Assembly (NCBI GenBank): GCA_033398695.1
Contig: CM065803.1
Location: 48,289,501 to 48,353,500, forward strand
Length of the DNA: 64,000 bases
Reading direction: 5' to 3'
Source of the DNA: Orobanche coerulescens
Taxonomy: Eukaryota; Streptophyta; Magnoliopsida; Lamiales; Orobanchaceae
Shown here in pieces: positions 11,343 through 21,426 of this stretch. The notes under the pieces are model-generated. The model made no database searches. It was not told the DNA's origin and saw only the letters and a list, made by a program, of their open reading frames with translations. A program made the position numbers and the translations under genes. Numbering within the stretch: position 1 is the stretch's first letter; each line of letters starts with the position of its first letter.

Positions 11343-11658
11343 GTACATGCAGGTTTTGGTAGCAAAACACAGGATCGGTGGGAAGGATGATGGAAGACGA
11401 ATGATACTAATCACATGAAGGCCAGTTTTGGGTGCAGTCAGTTGGAGTTCGTTGTATTGTCCTTTCTGCTGTCGTACTTTTTGTTTGTGAGTGTATTTTA
11501 CCCTTGAATGGGTATGAGTCCAGACAGTTATGTATATTAGAGTTGTATGATAATGATGTAAGATCAGATCAGTCTATTGATTTGTTATTCTATCACGTCG
11601 GTATGTAATGTATTGTATTGTGTTGTTTCGATGTCTAATTCTATGGGTGTTATATTTA

Positions 11659-11670
11659 TGGTTTCGGAGC
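11659..11670 (+). promoter_or_regulatory. E2 primer-binding site, degenerate initiator Met type
   Basis: TGGTTTCGGAGC follows the LTR end by four bases and differs at two positions from TGGTATCAGAGC. The following bases (TTAGGTTGCAAAAACCTAGG) parallel the sequence after the E6 site. The mismatches suggest mutation after insertion. Confidence 0.7.
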
Positions 11671-11979
11671 TTAGGTTGCAAAAACCTAGGCTGTCGGGTC
11701 CAGACGTGTATTGTCGTGTCTTATCTTGTCAGATCGTGTCTGCCTGAGTCGTGTCGCGACGCGTCATCTGTGATGTCGGCCGTTATTAGTATCAAGGTAC
11801 AACCATCATGTTCGTGCGATCTGTGGATGTAAGTCTCCCCTACTTCATGTTGTGCCTTGAGCTAAACGAGCTAGTTGTGTGATTTAGTATTTCGGGGTAA
11901 AGTTTAAGTGTGATTTATGATATGTGGCTTATGCTTGTCTGATTCTCATGTTGTGCTAAAATGAAGAACGGTGTCGGTG

Positions 11980-11985
<6 letters not shown>

Positions 11986-12030
<45 letters not shown>
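11986..12030. repeat. TA microsatellite
   Basis: An uninterrupted TA-dinucleotide run of about 45 bp lies in the E2 leader region. Confidence 0.95.
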
Positions 12031-12032
<2 letters not shown>

Positions 12033-12611
12033 TTGCATAAATCATTTTTACAAGAGTAATGGCCTAAGTGTGGTTACGCAAGGAAAATTCACCAGTGTGG
12101 TATTTTAATGCTTTAAATATTTTTTTAAAACATCCTCCAAAGGAAGAAAAAGTTTGATTTTCGTATGATGACTTCAAGGTCGAAATTTTTTTGGGAATTC
12201 AAACTACCGATATTTCATTTTCATCTGGTATTATAAGTTTTCAAAACACGATTTTTAAACTCAAATGAGGTCAAAATGTACTCAAGACGTGACTCTCGCT
12301 TTCAACCTTTCGGTTACATGGTTGTTAGTCAAGAAGTACATGATGATGTTCTCGTTGTTTGGGCAGTGGTGCCAGTTTTATGATTAATATAGTGATGTGA
12401 ATGCTGGGTTGATCGGCATGTATACGTTGAGATAGCCCTCTTTATTGAGATGTGAGATTTCGGTTTGTATGACAATTGCATTTTGATGGTTGCTCGTGAG
12501 GTGTTGTAATTATATGAATCGATGGCATTTAGGTTCGTATGTTGCCGTTGTTCATTTGTAACCTTCGGTTCTAGTGATGTCGTATATGTTCGCAATCATG
12601 TTGCTGAATTA

Positions 12612-12700
12612 GAGCAGTTAGCGCACGATAAGTACGAGGCTAGCGCGCGCTAATGTGGCATGAGTAGCGCATGCTAATGTTGTTGTAACGCGCGCTAATT
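12612..12700 (+). repeat. Palindrome cluster inside the E2 internal region
   Basis: Four TAGCGCRYGCTAA-type motifs (TTAGCGCACGATAA, CTAGCGCGCGCTAA, GTAGCGCATGCTAA, TAACGCGCGCTAA) are packed into about 90 bp outside the LTR. They match the LTR promoter palindromes, which suggests a captured LTR fragment. Confidence 0.6.
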
Positions 12701-13875
12701 AGCCTGGGTAGAGGCTGTGGAACTACATTTTTAGACGTTAGGCTTAACTTTCGGCAGTCAGTCACATGTGACTGTATTCTACGTGCGTTGTCTAGTGATG
12801 ACAAATGTTGTATGTGAATATGTGTTAGGGCTTTTAGTAGTGCAAGGTGATAATTGATTGTGTTTAGTGAATTGAGAAATTATGTCTGCTGTGTGTGTGT
12901 GTTCGAAAACGCTTTCCTGAAAATTTCATAAAGTTTTGATGGTTCGATTAATCGGCGGCTTCGTGTGGACTTTAAAAATTACTTGAAATTGGCGAGCCGG
13001 CCTCGGATTCTCAAATAAAACCTCGACGGTACTTGAAAAAGTTGTTTTAAAGTACCTTTGGACATTTTATAAAATGCTACCGTCGTTGATTTTTGCGTGG
13101 TGCTGAGAGGATTTTCGAAAATGATTTTAATGTATTGTTTTATTTCAAATAATTCGAGTACATGATTTTCAAAAATCTTTCACACCATAAAAATTTCTAT
13201 ATTTCAAAATCCAATACAATTTTTTTTCAAAAATATATAGTGAAAGATGAAAAATCTTACTCGATTTAAACTCCAAACTCGGATTTGGAAAAATTTTCTG
13301 TACTGATCCAGTTATTGTACGCTGATCTTGAATCACTCCAAAATGATTGTTGATTGGTGGAAATGTTTAGTGCAAGTACGAATGGTTTGATGATCTTGCG
13401 TGGTTACCTTGTTTGTTATTAACGGTGATGGTGATGCGTAGTGGCATGGTGATTTTGATAATGCTGGTTGTAAGGAAATATTATTTTGCAAATAATTTCA
13501 AAATGAGACGGTTAAAGCCTTTTGTTTACAAGTTTTGATAAAACAGCCCGAGGTACGAAAAATACATTCAAAAGTTTTATTTTGAATAAACATACAAATC
13601 CAAAGATTTTCAAAGGATATCATTTAAAAGGATACCTCGTGGATCTTCTTATCGAGTTGCTATTAGTGTCGTATGTGATATGTCATGCTGAGTCGGCACT
13701 TCAGTATATTATTTTGCGAAGTTATGCCATCGTATTGAGTGAGTATCCGCTTAGTATGTTGATGGGCAGAGGATGCAGTCGTGACCGCGGTACAGATGGT
13801 CATGGAGATCGGCTGCGGAACCAAGAGAATATTGCCGGGAAGGCTGCTATTCTAGCACTTCGTTCTCGTTGTTTA

Positions 13876-13926
13876 GGTTTCGAGGACGAAACCTCTTTTA
13901 AAGGTGATATGGTGTAATACCCACAT
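13876..13926 (+). other. Internal polypurine-tract and LTR-start-like junction
   Basis: The block GTTTCGAGGACGAAACCTC, then TTTTAAAGG and GGTGTAATACCC, reproduces the layout found at the true 3' LTR border (14545-14586), 660 bp further upstream. E6 has the corresponding internal junction at about 40643-40685 on the other strand. It looks like a fossil LTR border retained inside the element. Confidence 0.6.
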
Positions 13927-14167
13927 TTTTTTTCGCTTTCGTTTTGTTCGACTCTATCGACTCGATGGTGTTCGTTGATGCTTCTAACCTTGTGTTATTT
14001 CTCGCCTTTGTCATTCGAGCAAGTTCTCATATTGTTCCAAATTGATCTATATATCATTATGACAATTCCATGTACGGATCGATTTCATGTGAACCGTGTA
14101 CGAATTTAACACCTCGTGGTTCCTACATGCTTATTGATGTCTTGATTTGAGGTGTGAACTTCAGAGT

Positions 14168-14245
14168 TGTTGTTTGATCGTCGTTGCTCGATCATTGTTA
14201 TTCGTTCGTCCTTGTCCGATCATTATTGTTCAATCTCTTAATCGT
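14168..14245. repeat. Short minisatellite (TTGTTCGATCGT-like units)
   Basis: About five diverged units resembling GTTGTTCGATCATT lie near the 3' end of the E2 internal region. The matching position of E6 (40205-40390) has an expanded array of the complementary unit. Confidence 0.6.
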
Positions 14246-14563
14246 GATTATTGAGCGCCTGGGCCACTTCGTAATTTCCTTAAGTGTTGGGAAAATTATC
14301 TTGTATTTGATCTTCCAAATCCTTGAGTTATTGGAATTTCATGCTTTTCAGCGCTGGACTCGTGATTTTATTTTTGTACTGTTCGATTTTATCAAACCGT
14401 AGTGATTCATGTTCATTTCTTTTCATAAGCGTTCATGCGTATTGAATCAAAACGTAGTAGCTTTGTACTGCATGGAGCTCATGTGTGCTGTCATAATCAG
14501 ATAACATGTGTTATCTAGAATTGCCTTGCTTTTGTTTTAATTTGCGGGACGAAACTTATTTTT

Positions 14564-14575
14564 AGGGGGGGAGAA
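14564..14575 (+). promoter_or_regulatory. E2 polypurine tract
   Basis: AGGGGGGGAGAA abuts the 3' LTR start (TGTAATACCC at 14576). It follows the conserved GGGACGAAACTTATTTTT block. Confidence 0.85.
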
Positions 14576-15311
14576 TGTAATACCCGCGATTTTTGTTCCG
14601 GTTATTTTAGATTTTTTTCGGACATTTCCCGGTTGTCGAGCGTCGATATTATTTTCTCGATGACTGATTTTGTAATTATGACCGCATATGGTGATTTGTT
14701 GTATGTTGTTTTCATTCCTAATCGATAGTGTCGTCCGCGAGCATTTTGTCGTGTTCGTTCCGTGCGTTTTCGGAAAATCAAGTCATCAGGTCATGGCGGC
14801 TGGGCATTGGCCGGACAGTTTTGGCAGGAACCGAAATGGCAGCTGGGCACTGGCCCGACGGTTGCGGCAGGGACCGGCATAGGGCACGCCACTGTCGGAA
14901 GGCAGCGCGCGCTAACTCGGCAGGCATAGCGCACGCTATCGGCCGCCCAGCGCACGCTACCTGGCCGAGCAGTTCAGTACAGGGGGTTCTGGACGGGTCG
15001 GCTAGCGCACGCAAGTGCCCGCGCAGCGCGCGCAATCGCGACCGGACAAGAAGGTTCTGGACGGCAGGGTTGGTCAGAAGGGTTAGGTCATGCGGGCCCC
15101 GACCGAAGGTTCTAGGCCGAGACTGGCCAATAGCGAACGCTAATTCGGACATCTAGCGCACGCTACTGCGCATCTATATAAATATGACTGAGCAGTCATG
15201 TTTGCACTCATTTTTCATTTACCTTATTTCCTGTCCGCGACTGGAGTCTTGGAGAACAAGAAGATATGTTGTCAAACTATGAATCCACGAAATCGTGGAG
15301 TTTCTATCCTT
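14576..15311 (+). repeat. E2 3' LTR, first part
   Basis: Matches 8940-9676 closely, including the palindromes, TATA box (15174-15184) and following inverted repeat. It stops at the E3 target duplication TCCTT (15307-15311) and continues at 27316. ORFs of 124-142 aa on both strands here come from the GC-rich palindromic region and have no recognisable domains. Confidence 0.9.
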
Positions 15312-16183
15312 TGTTGTTACCCAAAATATTATCCGGAGATGATATGCTGGAATGGACGAGTAACAAACAAAATGCGGGAGCACGTCCGTGGGGAAGTAAA
15401 TAACACAAGATTTGTCGGGGTTGTTAGTCCCGGGCTTGAATGCTCTCGCGAGATATTATTAATATGAATACTGGTGAGTACAAATATTAATGTTAGAGTA
15501 CAATTACAATGAGTGTAAAGACCCTAGTTATCTTAGCTCTTGAGTGCTGCAGATTGCCGGAAGAACCAGAGTTGAAGCTCTGTGAGTTATTATTATAAGG
15601 ATGAGGAGTTCTCTGTATTGTTTGCTGTGTGTAATCGTGTTAACGTTATAACTCTACTTTTGCCAATGTTTTAGGCATTCTATTTATAGGAGTAGAGGTT
15701 GCTGGGATGTCCCTGTCCACCGCGGGCGATCGGCATTCCTGCACTTAAATAAGGCGGGCGATCATTCCAGCACGTGGGACTGTTTCCTTAAAGTCCGTAG
15801 CTGCTGCTGGCAGCCAGATGCGTGAACCAATGAGGAGGCGACAGGTGCCTCACGTTGCTGTCTTGGGCGGTCCCACCTAGGACCTTTCGGCGGGTCTGTC
15901 GGTAGGTGAGGTCGTCCTTATCACTGACAGATGCTGATGGGCTGGAGTAAAGCCAGCTCTTGCAGCGCCTTTTGCGGATCTGCACGTTGGTCTCCACCCG
16001 AGATTCGGTCTTCGCATACTTTGACGGGTGTCAGATTCACACGTGGCATGGGACGGTCATCCCTGGTCGGACATTAGAGGCGATCGCCAGATGCCAATAG
16101 GCGATCTCTTTGGATGTCGATTGCTAGGCGCTTGCCCAGCCTCTGTCTTCTTTGGTTGGCTTCCGACCATTAGCCGCACAACA
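15312..16183 (-). repeat. E3 3' LTR (872 bp)
   Basis: Its ends are TGTTGT..ACAACA. It is nearly identical to 26421-27310 but lacks about 28 bp near 16172 that the other copy has at 27271-27298. On the minus strand a TATA-like CCTATAAATAGA lies at about 15680-15691. GGCGATCGCC-type palindromes (about 15720-16110) sit upstream of it. Confidence 0.92.
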
Positions 16184-16198
16184 ATTGCCCCCCAGCTC
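16184..16198 (-). promoter_or_regulatory. E3 polypurine tract
   Basis: Minus-strand GAGCTGGGGGGCAAT directly precedes the 3' LTR start TGTTGTGCGG, the expected place for plus-strand priming. Confidence 0.75.
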
Positions 16199-16554
16199 AC
16201 TCCGATGTTGAAGATGTGGGGTGAGGTGGCTCTGCTGGCGATCACTTGTTTTAGGTGAGCGACTCATCTTCTTATGAAGCGCATTTATCGTCCCGATTTA
16301 ACCGATTTTGAATTTGGCCGATCTCCTCGGACGTTGGAAAGAGCGGGAAGTGGAGGCGGGCTTTGAAACGTCACTGGGACACACGTCCCGCTCCCGTTGG
16401 GGGAGTCTGACGGTTTTTGTCAGACTTGTCATCTGGCGTGCCCTCGAAACGATGCGTACGCGGGTTTCGAGGGCTGCATTAAATGCGGCTCACCCGACGG
16501 TTGCACTTCAGCCCTCGAGATTCCACTTATTTACCCAGAAGTCCCTGCTCTCGC

Positions 16555-16566
16555 CTATAAAAGGGG
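16555..16566 (+). promoter_or_regulatory. TATA box for the antisense gene of E3
   Basis: CTATAAAAGGGG is a near-ideal TATA box on the plus strand, opposite to the retroelement genes. It lies about 140 bp before the ATG at 16705, leaving room for a 5' leader. This suggests that the antisense gene has its own promoter. Confidence 0.7.
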
Positions 16567-16704
16567 CTAGGGCTACTGGGTTAGATCTTTACGCGCTCTT
16601 GCATTTAGAAGAAGACTTAGCTGAAATTTCTTGAAGCTTCGTGCGCCGATCGGCGTTCTCTCTAGGTAAGAACAAAAACTTTTCTCCCCCCTTTCTCTTT
16701 GAAC

Positions 16705-19358
16705 ATGTCTGGAGGAGGATCCACCATGTATGAGGCGGGTATCACTTCCGCCGCCCCGACTTCGACTGCCAGGGATGAAACCTCCGCGGATTTTCACGCG
16801 GAGACGGCCGTCGAGGCCATTCGCGCTGAGATTGATCCCGCGGAGGTTGAAAAGCTTTTCAACGAGGCTGACACGGCGAGGTCGGCGGCGGAGGATTAGA
16901 AGCGCTCGCCGGTAGACGGGGATGAGGCAGTGAGACTGTATTGGGAGCAAAACAGTGTGTTCGGCCGGGCCATTTTGGAATTTGCCGAGCTTATGGAGAT
17001 GCTGGCCGGACCACGTCCTCAGTTTGATTTTCTCGAATACTCGGTCGCCCACCCCTATGAACCCGTAAAGCGGACGTCATTTCGGGCCGCGGACCACTCC
17101 CCGTGGACCCTCGGTCAGATCAGGAGTTCAGCGACTAAGAAGGACTTGAGTCGTTGGAGGGCGGAGTTCCATGTCCCCTCCGATATCTCACTGTATGTGC
17201 CCACCGAGAACGAGCGCGCCGACCAACCTCCCGAGGGTATGGTCGCCATTAATGAGTTGATCATGGGGGCCGGATTGCGGTTCCCATTGCCGTTCGCCGT
17301 GTCATACCTGTTGACCGCCTGGAATGTGGCGCCACTCCAACTGATGCCGAATGCCTGGTTGCAGATCGTCAGTACTTTGACTCTTTTTGGAGGTCACCGG
17401 TTGTTCCGTCTTCCTTCTCTGCTGGAAATGACCTACCTCTTTAAGCTGACGGCGCAGAAGGGTTCAGTTGGCGGCTACCACATTCAGGGTCGCATGGGCC
17501 GGGTTGTCCTTGCGGTGCCGAACAAGGTCCGGGGCGACATGACAAAATGGTGCTGGGTCGGCGGAGCATGGAAGTCGACGGCGAGCGATAAACCAGAGGA
17601 AGAGTTGGATATCCCCACCGGCTTTCGGGAGAGGAATCCGAGTAAGGGTTTTAACTCTCCCTTTGTTCGGATACACCTTGAACTGATCTAATTTGGTTTT
17701 CTTTTTGCAGGCTCCCTTGTTCCAGTGGCCGGCGACCTTCCATTTTACTTTTCAATCGTCTAGGAGCGAATCCACGGTCTTCTGGAAAATTACATCGACG
17801 CTCGCGTGATCAACAACGAAGCTCATTGGTTGGGCGCTCGGTTGTTTCGCTTTCCCCGCCACTTGAAGGTCCCATATACAAATGTTTACGATCTCCTTTC
17901 TCCTTGACGATCGCCTTTGATTGAAAGAGATGTCTAACCTGGTTGAATGTCTTCTTTGACAGAGATCTACTTCCCCCGCTACTCCGAGCCGCCGAGAGAG
18001 ATCGCTATGTCGAACCCCGGCCTTATGAATCGTCTCCGCCAAGGGAAGAAGGCGAGCCGTGCCCCTACAACGAAGACCCATCCTATCCCTGAGGCGAGAC
18101 CTCTTATGGTGCCGATCGTCGAGACGGAGGCTCGGAAAGAGGAGCAGCTTCAGCGCAACCGCAAGAGGCGGAGGCCAGAGAAGCCCTTGCCAACTGTTGT
18201 TGCTGAGGCGTCCGTAGTGGCACCGCCTGTCGCCGCGCCTCCTATTTTTGCTGTTCCAATGGCGGAGGGGCCTATGCCCTCATCGGCCTTCCTACAGGCC
18301 ATGGCGACCGCCGACGCCCAGACCCCGCGTGGCAAGCCTTTTTTCGGCCGCGACCCCGAGAAGGTCGAAAGGTAAGCTTGGTTGATCTGTTGAGTTAAGC
18401 CATTTGTGTAGGGGGCATACTAACTCCTTTGTTCTTGTTGCAGGGTCCGCCTTGCCGACCCGAACTGCTCGCCGATGGTGTTGGACTTCCTCGCGAGCAG
18501 GTCTCCCTGCAAGCCTAGCGACATCCCTCACTATGTATCTCGGGCTATCTCCTCCCTACCAAAGGCTTGGACGACAGACCTGGATGCGATCGTGCGCCGG
18601 CGGTCCGGAGACGCAATGTAGGCGACTCTTGCCCTGACCCTCCAAGCGGCGACGATGGCCGCTCAAGCTGTTAAGGATTATGAGGGACGGCCCTCTACTC
18701 CCAGTCTCCATTCGGACCTCGAGGCTGCTCGGAGTCGGAACGCTGAGTTAGTCGACAGGATTGCGACGATGGAGAAGTACGCTAAGACGGCCAAGCAGGC
18801 TAAACAGGATCTCGACCGGATGAGGCAGAACTCGACCGGGCCCGGGCGGCGACCGACCGGATGCGCGATCAGATGACGGAGGCCCGTCGGTTGCATGCGG
18901 ACTCACAGGAGCAGGCGACCGGGCTGAAGGTGGGAGTGGATCGGTTAAATGGCGAATTGGAGTCGTCGAAGGGGGAGCTGGCCGCCAAGGTTGTCGAGAT
19001 CCAGGATGCGGACAAAACCATCGCGGGGCTGAAGGAGAAGTTGGAGGCGACCGAGGCCGATCCCTTCCTCAACATAGAGTATGTCGGCGAGTTTGCCTAT
19101 TACATGGCTTACGCTGACGCCATCCGCGCTGCCAAGAAGGGAGGGCTCGAGGTCGGCCCTCTGATCAATAACTTCAAAGCATATGTGCTTGAGCATCCCC
19201 TACAGCCGGCCTTCTTTGTGCCGATCCTTGACCTCACCGACCTCAGAATCGACCTGAGCTGGTATCCAACGCCGGACAAACTCGTTCATCCGGAAGCCGG
19301 CGAGGAAGCGCACGCCGATCCAGTTGCTGGTGACGAAGGCCAGGCGGGGGAAGCCTGA
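16705..19358 (+). pseudogene. Antisense gene of E3: gypsy-type putative transposase domain plus coiled coil
   Basis: This multi-exon gene runs opposite to gag-pol. Exon 1 starts at ATG 16705 and runs in one frame to about 17640, broken by a TAG at 16897. It encodes motifs of the plant 'putative gypsy-type transposase' family (GLRFPLPFAVSYLL, PNAWLQIVSTLTLFGG; about 17200-17400). GT-AG introns are visible: donor GTAAGG about 17641 with acceptor about 17710; acceptor about 17962; donor 18372 with acceptor about 18443. Later exons carry a basic, proline-rich linker and a long Glu/Arg/Ala-rich coiled coil (about 18655-19060), ending at the stop before 19359. TAG stops at 17758 and 18618 and a frameshift near 18830 disable it. 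The role of such Tat antisense genes is not established. Exon limits are by eye. Confidence 0.75.
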
Positions 19359-19446
19359 GTCCGACCGCTTTCATTTTGTTTTCCCTTGTAATTTTTCAGT
19401 TTTTTCGTGTTTTGCCTTCGGGCGCATGTACAAATAACTTGAATGA

Positions 19447-19452
19447 AATAAA
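19447..19452 (+). terminator. Polyadenylation signal of the antisense gene
   Basis: AATAAA lies about 90 bp after the stop codon, followed by A/T-rich sequence. With the TATA box at 16555 this brackets an independent plus-strand transcription unit. Confidence 0.6.
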
Positions 19453-19459
19453 ATACATA

Positions 19460-20508
19460 ATTGCATCTGATTCTTTGTTTGTACGATCGTCTGTCTGAAT
19501 GTTTCGCATTTGACTTTACACAACTGTTTGAGGAGTGTTCGTTGTATGTATAGCTCTGCATGTATTGGCATACTTAAAATTCTTACTTGTAAATTTCGGA
19601 ACAAAACCGATCGTCATATGTGTGTTTGAACAAAGCCGATCGTATGTGGTTCCGTCCTCCTGATCGCATGTATGGCTCCGTTTTGCCCCTTGTTTTTGTT
19701 TACTTGGTGAAAGTGAGGGAATGAAAATAATTCGTTTAGTGAGCTATCTTTAGTTTGATTCTTGCGATCTTCAATTTTGTTGATTCCTAGAGGGAGGCCG
19801 AACGTCCCGGCCTGGAAAGACTTCGCACAATCGTGGGGTTCGATGGAACCGACCTCTACGACTATGTCTTGTGCGCGAGCGACATTCCGTCTGATTGTTA
19901 ACTTCTCGCGACTCACTTAATTGTGAGGGTCCTCCGTAGGCTACATTTTGCCTCGTAATGTAGCGAAGGGGTGGTCAGTCTTTGCCTGGAGGAGTGCTTG
20001 CACGGGGCGCCGTTGGATAAATCGACTTCGCTACCGTGGCTTGTTAGCACTTTTCTGCCTAAGAGGGCATACGTTGTGACGGGGTAAGGACGCGTCGCAT
20101 TGTCCAGGTCCACCATGTTAGATGATGGATCTAAGGACTAGCGAGCGTGTCTGCTGATCTGTTTTGGAGGGTCCTTCGGCTATGCCCGCCTCGTATTTAA
20201 ACGAAAGGGTGGGCGATCTCTGCCCAAAGGAACCTTGCATGGACGGGTTATCAGTTCCATCAACTCCCAGAACCATGGCTGCACTTTTCTACCTCGGATC
20301 TCCATGTTAGATGACGGTCCTCGACGGTATACGTTGTGCTAGGGGGGGCGATCACTAGCATAGGTCCATCAGGTTAGATGACGACCTCTTGTAGGGCGAG
20401 CGAGTCGTCCTCTTTTTTATTTGTTTGTTCTGTTGAGGCGAATCATATAGAGGGGATCGTAAAATCTCATTAAGCTCTTTGTACATTGGGTAACTGAATA
20501 CAGAGTTT
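19460..20508. other. E3 spacer between integrase and antisense gene, with diverged repeats
   Basis: No coding domain is seen. Several degenerate repeat units share a TTAGATGA(T/C)GG motif (20117, 20308, 20374) and GGTCCACCA/GGTCCATCA, spaced 65-190 bp. The two converging transcripts would end here. Confidence 0.5.
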
Positions 20509-21426
20509 TTATTGATAGCATTTCTTCAAATGTACGGCGTTCTAGGGATATTGGTCCGGAGTGCCGTCCGGGTGTTGGAGTTCGTAGGCTCCTCTGGTCA
20601 GATATTTGGATATCCAGAAGGGCCCCTCCCAATTCGGGATAAATACTCCCGTGTGAATCTGGACCTTTTTGAGGACTAGATCGCCCACTTGGAATCGCCT
20701 TTCCTTGACCTTCTAATTGAAGAATTTCTCGGATTTCCTTTTGTGGATTGCGTTCTTCATTTCCGAGGTCAGTCATCGCTCCTCGAGCATGTCCAAGTCG
20801 ATCCATCGAGCTACATCATTATCCATCGTCATTTCTTGTTCAGTTTGGTAGCTGAGGACGGCGATCTCTGAAGGGATCACTACTTCTGTTCCGAAGGCGA
20901 GGGCGAATGGGGTTTCGCCGGTTGAATTTCGGGTCGTCGTTCGGTAGGACCACAAAATATCCGGGAGCTCGCTCGCCCATCGTCCTTGTTTGGATTCGAG
21001 TCTTGCTTTGATAGTGTGTTTGAGAATCTTGTTTACAGCCTCTACCTGCCCGTTCGTCTGAGGGTGGTGAGGGGCCGAGAACAGTTTTTTAATTCCCCAT
21101 TTCTCGTAGAATTGCATAACTTCCAAACCGTCGAACTGCTTTCCGTTGTCGGAGATGATAGCCTGTGGTAGACCGAATCGGCATATGATGTTCTTCCAAA
21201 TGAACTTGATCACTTGTTCTTGGCCGATCTTGTTGAGTGGCTCGGCCTCTGCCCATTTCGTGAAATAATCGACCCGCACGATGGCAAATTTACATCCCCC
21301 TGCGCCGTTGGAAAAGGACCGATGAGGTCGATGCCCCATTGGGCGAACGGCCACGAACTGTACATAGAAGTGACCTGCTCGGGGGAGAGCTTGATGTTCG
21401 GGCCCATCACTTGACACTTGTGACAA
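20509..21426 (-). pseudogene. E3 integrase, catalytic core and C-terminus
   Basis: The minus-strand frame holds the integrase core: Asp in VDYFTKWAEAEP, Asp in ISDNGKQF and Glu in NGQVEAVNKILKH, giving a complete D-D-E triad. The C-terminal part (RRFQVGDLVLKKV, PNWEGPF, LQHPDG) continues in the same frame past a TGA at 20770 and two TAG codons, to a TAA at 20509-20511. A small frameshift near 21305-21315 separates it from the polymerase frame. The enzyme would insert the cDNA into the genome. The stops truncate the C-terminal domain. Confidence 0.88.

Larger units (their letters stand above)
8940..11654 (+). repeat. E2 5' LTR
   Basis: The LTR begins TGTAATACCCGCG and ends TGTTATA at 11654, where the other copy has TGTTACA. 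Compared with the 3' LTR it lacks about 50 bp just before the end: the other copy at 29243-29292 has a segment absent near 11634. It contains a palindrome cluster, a TATA box, a GT-AAGT run at 9717, a GCAAGTATC run near 10153, a duplicated unit at 10684-10850, an inverted repeat TTGTGATA..TATCACAA near 10867-10892, and twin hairpins at 11282-11319. Confidence 0.9.
11655..14575 (+). mobile_element. E2 internal region, non-coding
   Basis: The 2.9 kb between the LTRs contain no Gag, protease, reverse transcriptase, RNase H or integrase motif in any frame. The longest ORF (13522-13917) has no recognisable domain and overlaps a polypurine-tract-like block. The region holds the primer site, a TA microsatellite, a second palindrome cluster, an internal copy of an LTR-start junction and a short minisatellite. 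Confidence 0.8.

Noticed and set aside
13522..13917. 131-aa ORF in the E2 internal region as a gag gene
   Set aside because: No Gag motif. Its end is the purine-tract-like block and the composition is that of the surrounding non-coding DNA.
14728..15156. Overlapping 124-142-aa ORFs on both strands
   Set aside because: They lie in the GC-rich palindromic part of an LTR and are not conserved as frames in the other LTR at 9090-9500.
16573..17052. Minus-strand 159-aa ORF opposite the antisense gene
   Set aside because: Mirror of the recognised plus-strand coding exon, with no motif of its own.
20417..20806. Minus-strand ORF of 129 aa at the integrase end
   Set aside because: It is an out-of-frame shadow. 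The real integrase C-terminus is readable in the neighbouring frame with stops.
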